NCBI GenBank assembly: GCA_030682505.1 | Contig: JAUXOH010000293.1 | Span: forward strand, 1 to 18,063 | Length of the DNA stretch: 18,063 bases | Origin: Candidatus Didemnitutus sp. | GTDB lineage: Bacteria > Verrucomicrobiota > Verrucomicrobiia > Opitutales > Opitutaceae | Reading direction: 5' to 3' | Part shown: piece after piece, positions 13,344 to 18,063 of the stretch | How the letters are laid out: every line of letters begins with the position of its first letter | Numbering within the stretch: position 1 is the first letter of the stretch | The notes under the pieces: generated by a model | What the model saw: only the letters and a program-made list of their open reading frames with translations | Database searches by the model: none | What the model was told of the DNA's origin: nothing | Translations under genes and position numbers: made by a program

Positions 13344-14618
13344 TCAGAACGCCTGCGGGATGGCAGCGGTAAGATTGAGCGGGGCACCGTCGGTCACGAG
13401 GAGGTTGTCCTCGATCCGCACCCCGCCAAGGTGTTGGTGCTCTTCAGCGAGCGCCCAATTCACGCTGTCGCGGTATTTCTCCCGTCGACCGGGATCATTG
13501 AGCAGCGCCGGGATGAAGTAGAGTCCGGGCTCGATCGTCACCGTGTGGCCGGCGCGCAAAATCAAATCCATGCGCAAGCTGCGCAAGCAGGGCCGGGGAT
13601 CCTTCGTGCGGCCGGGTTCGAGGCCGCTGCCATCGCGCACGCCGAGACCGACCATGTGGCCGATGCCGTGCGGATAAAAAAGCATGTGCGCTTCCTGTTC
13701 CACGAGCGAAGTCGGGTTGCCCTTCATCACGCCCATGTCGACCAAGCTGCCGACCATGTCGATCGCCGCGCCGAAATGAATGTCCTTCCACTCGGCCCCA
13801 TCGACGCAACGGGCGCAGCCGCGCGCATGGGCATTTTTCACCGCGGCATAGAGGTCGCGTTGAAACGCACTCGGCTGGCCTCCGGCCACGTAGGTGCGCG
13901 TGACGTCGATGACGTAGCGGTCGAGCTCGGCCCCGGCGTCGACCAGAATGAAGTCGCCGGCACGCGCGATGCGGTCGGGGGAAGGGGCGCCGTGGAAGAC
14001 GGCCGCATGGGCACCGACGCCGATGATGGTGTCATAGCCGGTCTTGGTGGCACCTCCGCGGAAAAATCCGGCTTCCAGTTCGACCTGCATGCGACGCTCA
14101 CTCACGCCGGGCACGAGGAAAGGTTGCAGCGCCGTGTAGCCATCCGCCGTGGCGACCGCGGCGCGGCGCATGAGGGCGAGTTCGCCCGGTTCCTTCGGGG
14201 CGCGCGCATGGCGCAACGCCTCGCGCACGCGCGTGGTGGTGGCGGGATCGGCGTTGGCCTCGGCCAATGGCACGCCGAGCATGGCGAGGCGGCGACCGGA
14301 GCGCGCCGCGAGCCACGCGGGCAGCCGGCTGAGGAACTCGCCGGGCAGTTGCTCGGCGCCATCCCACACGCGGTCCATCTCCGTCACCTCGGGCACGAAG
14401 GACACCCAGCCGCTCTTCGGGTCGAAGCCGAGCACGCCCCCGGGCGCCCCGGCATGCCCCGTCAGGTAGTAATATTCCTGGTGCGCGATGAACGGCAGCA
14501 TCGCGTCGCTGATCTCCGGTTTGGGCAGCGCGTGACCGGCACCGACGAGGACAATCTCGTCCGTGAGATTCAAGGCGCGACTCATGCGTTCGCGGCGGGA
14601 GGGGTGGTCGATCGTCAT
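13344..14618 (-). CDS. pepP: M24-family Xaa-Pro aminopeptidase (PepP type)
   Basis: A 424-residue cytoplasmic metallopeptidase that removes N-terminal residues preceding proline. Residues about 1-135 form the aminopeptidase P N-terminal domain (QEYYYLTGHAGAPGGVLGFDP in register). The catalytic pita-bread domain follows, with the five dinuclear metal ligands D227 (LVDAGAE), D238 (IDVTRTY), H321 (HGIGHMVGL), E363 (TIEPGLYF) and E403 (RIEDN). H209 (VFHG) is at the position of the catalytic histidine. Length is normal for PepP. ATG 14618 is used; Met12 is an alternative. A 10-base-pair hairpin lies 12 bases upstream of the start. It is downstream of the TPR/permease pair on the same strand but separated from it by 173 bases with two hairpins, so it is probably a separate or attenuated transcription unit. 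Confidence 0.93.
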   Translation of the reverse strand: MTIDHPSRRERMSRALNLTDEIVLVGAGHALPKPEISDAMLPFIAHQEYYYLTGHAGAPGGVLGFDPKSGWVSFVPEVTEMDRVWDGAEQLPGEFLSRLPAWLAARSGRRLAMLGVPLAEANADPATTTRVREALRHARAPKEPGELALMRRAAVATADGYTALQPFLVPGVSERRMQVELEAGFFRGGATKTGYDTIIGVGAHAAVFHGAPSPDRIARAGDFILVDAGAELDRYVIDVTRTYVAGGQPSAFQRDLYAAVKNAHARGCARCVDGAEWKDIHFGAAIDMVGSLVDMGVMKGNPTSLVEQEAHMLFYPHGIGHMVGLGVRDGSGLEPGRTKDPRPCLRSLRMDLILRAGHTVTIEPGLYFIPALLNDPGRREKYRDSVNWALAEEHQHLGGVRIEDNLLVTDGAPLNLTAAIPQAF

Positions 14619-14629
14619 GATAGAAGAGA

Positions 14630-14652
14630 GCCGGCCAGAGCTTCTGGCCGGC
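14630..14652 (-). repeat. GC-rich hairpin in the leader of pepP
   Basis: Perfect 10-base arms GCCGGCCAGA and TCTGGCCGGC around a 3-base loop. On the minus strand it ends 11 bases before the pepP ATG and is followed by a pyrimidine-rich TCTCTTCTAT. It could be a weak intrinsic terminator or attenuator for transcription coming from the TPR gene, or a leader hairpin that limits pepP translation. No continuous U-tract is present, so the choice is open. Confidence 0.45.
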
Positions 14653-14738
14653 GCGAACCTGAGACAAGCCTATCGTGCCCCGCCGCGGAATTCGGCCGCG
14701 CCCCTTTTCCTTTCGCCCCCGTCGCGCCGCACCGCGCC

Positions 14739-14777
14739 CCCGTCGGTTTGTAATCCATTAGATTACAAACCGGCGGG
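14739..14777 (-). terminator. Long inverted repeat downstream of the TPR gene
   Basis: Perfect 12-base arms CGGTTTGTAATC (14744-14755) and GATTACAAACCG (14761-14772) around a 5-base loop. After one G-U type pair the stem extends by four further G-C pairs (14739-14742 with 14774-14777). It begins 14 bases past the TPR stop on the minus strand, the usual place for a transcript-end hairpin, but no U-tract follows. The AT-rich core stands out in the GC-rich background and also looks like a DNA operator palindrome. Terminator or RNA-stabilising stem is favoured by position. Confidence 0.45.
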
Positions 14778-14791
14778 ACGGATGGCGCGGC

Positions 14792-15481
14792 TCAGTTTTT
14801 GGGCGCGGGTGCGGCGTCGAGCGCCGCCAGGGCTTTCCGGGCCGCATCGAAGTCGGGTTTGAGCGCGAGTGCCGCGGCAAACTCGGCCCGCGCTTCTTCC
14901 GGTTTGGTCAACTGCACCAACATCCGACCGCTGCCGTAGCGGGCACCGGCGTGTTGGGGATGGAGTTTTGCCGCCGCGTTGTAGTGCGCGAGAGCGGCCG
15001 CGAAGTCATCGTTGCGCTCGGCAATGTTTGCGAACTCCAGCTCCCCGAGGAAGGGATGGATCGCCTGCACGCGCGCCGCGGTGGCGGCCGCCTTCTCCAT
15101 GCTGCCGCCGGCAATCTCCGGGGCGTTGGCATAGTACCGCGTGAGGCCGATCAGGCCGCCGAGGTGCTGGGGATTCAGTTCCACCGCGCGCTCGAACGCC
15201 TTTAGCATTTTGCCCGAAAGCATGGCCTTTTGGATGAAGTTTGCCTCGGGCATCAACCGGCTGATCGCGGAGCCGAGGTCGGCATGATAGTCGGGATTGG
15301 TCGCGTCGAGCTTGATGGCCTTTTCGAACTCGGCGACGGCCTCCTTGGCTTTTTGCTCCTGCAAGAGCGCCTTTCCCGCCTGGTGGGCGGCCGCCGCTTC
15401 ACCGGCGGGAGTTTGGGCCAGGGCGGTGGCGACGAGGGAAAGCGCGAGGAGGGCGATGGTGGACAGACAGGGGATTTTCAT
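14792..15481 (-). CDS. Secreted tetratricopeptide-repeat (TPR) protein
   Basis: A 229-residue protein. Residues 1-22 form a Sec signal peptide (short basic start, hydrophobic core, cleavage after ATALA), without a lipobox, so a soluble periplasmic product is expected. The mature part is built of TPR helices: AGKALLQEQKAKEAVAEFEK (about 35-54), a second unit around AFERAVELNP, a third around ALAHYNAAAKLHPQ, and a fourth EARAEFAAALALKPD near the end. It has an Ala/Pro-rich C-terminus. TPR proteins mediate protein-protein contacts; no enzymatic motif is seen. The ATG at 15481 is chosen because the signal peptide starts there; the open frame upstream to 15613 lies within the end of the permease gene. 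It follows the permease by 17 bases, so co-transcription and a joint role are likely. Confidence 0.82.
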   Translation of the reverse strand: MKIPCLSTIALLALSLVATALAQTPAGEAAAAHQAGKALLQEQKAKEAVAEFEKAIKLDATNPDYHADLGSAISRLMPEANFIQKAMLSGKMLKAFERAVELNPQHLGGLIGLTRYYANAPEIAGGSMEKAAATAARVQAIHPFLGELEFANIAERNDDFAAALAHYNAAAKLHPQHAGARYGSGRMLVQLTKPEEARAEFAAALALKPDFDAARKALAALDAAPAPKN

Positions 15482-15498
15482 GTTGGGCAGGGTTGAGG

Positions 15499-17910
15499 TT
15501 ATTCTTGCTGGAGAGCGGAGGTGGGATTGAGGCGGGACGCGCGCCACGCGGGATGCAGGGCGGCGAGCACGGAGACGAGCGGGAGAAACACCGCGAGCCC
15601 GGCCAGCACCCACGGGTCGGTCGGTTCGACGCCGTAGAGGACGCCTTGGAGGAGTTGCGCCACGGCGAAGGCGCCGGCCAGTCCGACGGCGACTCCGGCG
15701 AGGGCGAGCCGGCCGGACTGGCCGAGCACCTCGGCGAGAATGCGCGCGGGCGTGGCGCCCAGCGCCATGCGAATGCCAAACTCGCGCACCTGTTGGCTGA
15801 CGGTGAACGCCACGCTGGCGTAAATGCCAAAGGCCGACAGCCCCAGCGCGAGCGCGCCAAAAAGCGCAAACAGCTGGGTGCGCAAGCGGGGCACGGTGGT
15901 CGCCAAGGCAATGTTTTCCTCCATCGACCGGATGCTCATCGTCAGCGTCGGATCAACCGCGCGCAGCGCCGACTGCACTGCGCCGGTCGCGGCGACGCCG
16001 CCGCGACTGCGGACGACGAGAGTGGTGAAGAACCAGGCCGACTGCGTCTGCGGCACGTAGATCTGCGCCGTGGGCTCCTCCGCGAGGCTGTCCTGCTTCA
16101 CGTTGCCGACCACGCCGACGACCTCGCGGTATTCGCGCGTCAACCACGGGATGAAAAGCAGGCGCTTGCCGAGGGCACTCTCGCCCGGGAAGAGTTTTTG
16201 TGCGAGCGCTTGGTTGATGATGCAAACCTTGAGCGATTTCGCCTCGTCGCGTTCGCTGAAGGTGCGGCCCTCCCGCAGAGGAATGTGCAGCGTGCGGAAG
16301 AAATCGGGACTGATGGAATTGAAGACGGCGTCGTCCGCGTTGCCCTCATCGCGCGGCTGGCCGTGCACCCAGAACGGGTAGCGTAACGTGATGCCGGTGA
16401 GGGGCGTGCTGTTCCCCACGGCGGCGGACTCGACGCCCGGCACTTGGCGCACGGCGTCGAGCATGCGGTCGTAGTAACGCGCGAGATCGGGAAAGTCGTT
16501 CCAGCGGCTTGGCGGGGGCGAGATCCGCACCGCGAGCACGTCGCGCGCGTTGAAGCCCGGGTCGGTTTGCTGGAGGTTGAGCAGGCTCTTCATCAGCAGA
16601 GCTGCCCCGGAGAGCACGATCAGCGTCAGCGCCACTTGTCCGGCGACCAGCAAGGATTGGATCTTGCCCGAGAAAATACTGGTGCCGCCGCGAGCGCCGC
16701 CGGACTTGAGCACCTCGTTCACGTTGGAGCGCAGGACCTGCCACGCGGGCAGGAATCCAAAGACCAGGCCCGTCAGCACCGAGAGGCCGAGAGCGAAGGC
16801 CAGCGCCGCGCCATCGACCCCGATGGCGTGCGAGCGCGGCACCAGCCCGGCCGGCAACTGCGAGGTGAGCAAGGGGAGCGCGCCCGCGGCGAGGGCGGCC
16901 CCCAGCGTGCCGCCGATCACGGCGAGCGCCAGGCTCTCGAGCACGACGCTGCGGGCCAGGGCGACGGGCGTCGCCCCAAGCGCGAGGCGCACCGCGAGCT
17001 CCTGCATCCGGCGCACGCCGCGCGCGAGCATCAGATTGGCCAAGTTGACGCAGGCCACCAGCAGCACGAGACCCACCGCCCCGATCAAGAGGAGGAGCGA
17101 CCCGCGCATCGGGCCGATCCGCTGCTCCAGCAACGGCTGCAGCGCGACGGTCCAGCCGCGGTTGATCGAGGCGTAGTCGCGCGCGAGGGTGTCCGCCGTG
17201 GCCAGGGCCTCGGCCCGGGCCTGCTGCTCGGTGACGCCGGCCCGCAACCGGCCGACGGTGGACCAGAAGCGCGAGTCCCGGGCCATGTTCTCGGGGGCCT
17301 CGATCGGAAAAGGCAGCCATACTTCCACAAACTCCGGTTCGCGAAACTGCTCCGGCATGACGCCGATGATGAGGGTGGGCTCGTCATCGAGCATGATCGT
17401 CTCACCGACGGCGCTGTCGCGGGAGGCAAAGTGGCGGCGCCACGCGGCGTGCGAGAGGATGGCCGTGCGCGGTGCCGCGATGCTGAACTCGTCGACGTTG
17501 AAGAGCCGGCCGCGAATGGCCTGGAGCGCAAAGACGGCGAAGAACTGCTCGGTCGTCAGGGCCGCGACGAGTTGTTGCGGGTCGCCCCCGTTGGGCACGT
17601 AGGAGGCGAAGGCCGGCCGATAGGCGCCGAGCGCGGTGTAGGAGGTGGCGCGGGCGTGGTGATCGCGAAAGTCGGTGAGCGACAGGGCCGGCATTGCGAG
17701 GGCCTTCGCGGCGTTGATGCTGGAGATGCCCACCAGTCGGTCGGACTGCGGGTAAGGCAGCGGGTTGAGCACGATCGACTGGAAGATCGAGTAGATCGCG
17801 ACGTTCGCGCCAATGCCGAGCGCGAGCATGGTCACCGCGAGCGCGGTGAAGCCGGGCGCGCGGCGCAGGGTGCGGAGGGCAGGGGAGATTTCAGCGAGAA
17901 AGGAAGTCAT
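15499..17910 (-). CDS. ADOP-type duplicated FtsX/MacB-like ABC permease without ATPase
   Basis: An 803-residue membrane protein made of two MacB_PCD plus FtsX units. The first unit has a membrane helix at about 20-40 (FTALAVTMLALGIGANVAIYSIF), a large periplasmic domain, then three helices including LLLLIGAVGLVLLVACVNLANLMLARGV region and the signature RRMQELAVRLALGATP. The second unit begins with VALTLIVLSGAALLMKSLLNL, followed by another periplasmic domain and FTVSQQVREFGIRMALGATPARIL with the last helices, ending HPAWRASRLNPTSALQQE. This architecture corresponds to the acidobacterial duplicated orphan permease family, also known from Opitutus-like bacteria; its transport or signalling role is not established. 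No ATPase gene is adjacent. ATG 17910 is preferred over upstream in-frame ATG 17985, since the family N-terminus (FLAEISPALRTLRRAPGFT) begins here. Confidence 0.92.
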   Translation of the reverse strand: MTSFLAEISPALRTLRRAPGFTALAVTMLALGIGANVAIYSIFQSIVLNPLPYPQSDRLVGISSINAAKALAMPALSLTDFRDHHARATSYTALGAYRPAFASYVPNGGDPQQLVAALTTEQFFAVFALQAIRGRLFNVDEFSIAAPRTAILSHAAWRRHFASRDSAVGETIMLDDEPTLIIGVMPEQFREPEFVEVWLPFPIEAPENMARDSRFWSTVGRLRAGVTEQQARAEALATADTLARDYASINRGWTVALQPLLEQRIGPMRGSLLLLIGAVGLVLLVACVNLANLMLARGVRRMQELAVRLALGATPVALARSVVLESLALAVIGGTLGAALAAGALPLLTSQLPAGLVPRSHAIGVDGAALAFALGLSVLTGLVFGFLPAWQVLRSNVNEVLKSGGARGGTSIFSGKIQSLLVAGQVALTLIVLSGAALLMKSLLNLQQTDPGFNARDVLAVRISPPPSRWNDFPDLARYYDRMLDAVRQVPGVESAAVGNSTPLTGITLRYPFWVHGQPRDEGNADDAVFNSISPDFFRTLHIPLREGRTFSERDEAKSLKVCIINQALAQKLFPGESALGKRLLFIPWLTREYREVVGVVGNVKQDSLAEEPTAQIYVPQTQSAWFFTTLVVRSRGGVAATGAVQSALRAVDPTLTMSIRSMEENIALATTVPRLRTQLFALFGALALGLSAFGIYASVAFTVSQQVREFGIRMALGATPARILAEVLGQSGRLALAGVAVGLAGAFAVAQLLQGVLYGVEPTDPWVLAGLAVFLPLVSVLAALHPAWRASRLNPTSALQQE

Positions 17911-17972
17911 GGAGCAGGCGTGGGCCCCAAGATAACACATGCGCAGCCCCCATCCGCATCGGCTGGAAGTCA

Positions 17973-18013
17973 GGGTCATGGTCACCCTCCGGCATGACCC
18001 GGCCCCATGACCC
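17973..18013. promoter_or_regulatory. Clustered GGTCA/TGACC half-sites upstream of the permease
   Basis: The octamer GGGTCATG (17973-17980) recurs inverted as CATGACCC at 17993-18000 and 18006-18013. At pentamer level there are four half-sites: GGTCA at 17974-17978 and 17980-17984, TGACC at 17995-17999 and 18008-18012. They fill the 113-base gap between the upstream regulator remnant and the permease start, 60-100 bases before its ATG, a suitable place for an operator or activator site. The binding protein is unknown. Confidence 0.35.
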
Positions 18014-18023
18014 GCCCGGTCCG

Positions 18024-18063
18024 TTAGATCAGGCCCATCTCGCGGGCGCGGAGCGCGGCCTGG
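18024..18063 (-). CDS. C-terminal end of a probable LuxR/NarL-type response regulator (runs off the right edge)
   Basis: Only the last 12 full codons are in the window. They read Q-A-A-L-R-A-R-E-M-G-L-I followed by TAA at 18024-18026. The pattern QAA-x-x-A-x-x-x-G-L-(I/V) at the very C-terminus is the usual end of the last helix in LuxR/NarL-type DNA-binding domains. With so few residues the family is a suggestion. It is on the same strand as and 113 bases upstream of the ADOP permease, so it could be its regulator. Confidence 0.45.
   Translation of the reverse strand, partial: QAALRAREMGLI

Noticed and set aside
16444..17997. 517-residue plus-strand open frame
   Set aside because: Antisense to the ADOP permease; composition of a shadow frame and no domain.

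Overview
This 18 kb window is GC-rich bacterial chromosome, densely packed, with weak or absent Shine-Dalgarno sequences ahead of most genes. The gene content suggests Verrucomicrobiota, most likely an Opitutaceae-like organism: a fused CcoN-CcoO cbb3 oxidase, an AraC regulator with a PocR sensor domain, and a duplicated FtsX-type permease without an ATPase (ADOP type). The assignment is inferred from gene content; there is no rRNA or other phylogenetic marker here. No mobile element, CRISPR array, tRNA or rRNA was seen.

Left part (1-4832): the 5' end of a pyruvate phosphate dikinase gene with an unusual lysine/alanine/proline-rich N-terminal tail (minus), tatC (plus), a DtxR-family MntR-like regulator and a GNAT acetyltransferase with a C-terminal membrane anchor that form a minus-strand pair, a PocR-AraC regulator (plus), and a small cysteine-containing protein of unknown function whose end overlaps the AraC gene tail to tail.

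Centre (5022-13325): one plus-strand operon for a cbb3-type cytochrome c oxidase and its biogenesis, in the order ccoS - ccoNO fusion - ccoQ - ccoP - ccoG - mini-ccoH - TauE/SafE-like membrane protein - ccoI. The first half encodes the enzyme (haem-copper subunit fused to the monohaem subunit, a small membrane subunit, and a CcoP with only one haem site). The second half encodes copper handling: CcoG as probable Cu(II) reductase, CcoI as P1B-type Cu ATPase, and the TauE/SafE-like protein as a possible copper transporter. Two small genes (ccoQ and the TTG-started ccoH) are easy to miss.

Right part (13344-18063): a minus-strand group running from a LuxR-type regulator remnant at the edge, through an 803-residue ADOP-type permease and a secreted TPR protein 17 nt downstream, to an M24 Xaa-Pro aminopeptidase. 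Two clear hairpins separate the TPR gene from the peptidase, and a cluster of GGTCA/TGACC half-sites lies just upstream of the permease.

Most of the window is recognisable metabolism and respiration. The least ordinary points are the histone-like tail on PPDK, the membrane-anchored GNAT paired with mntR, the compact cbb3 operon (fusion, one-haem CcoP, 60-residue CcoH), and several unexplained inverted or repeated DNA motifs in the intergenic regions.
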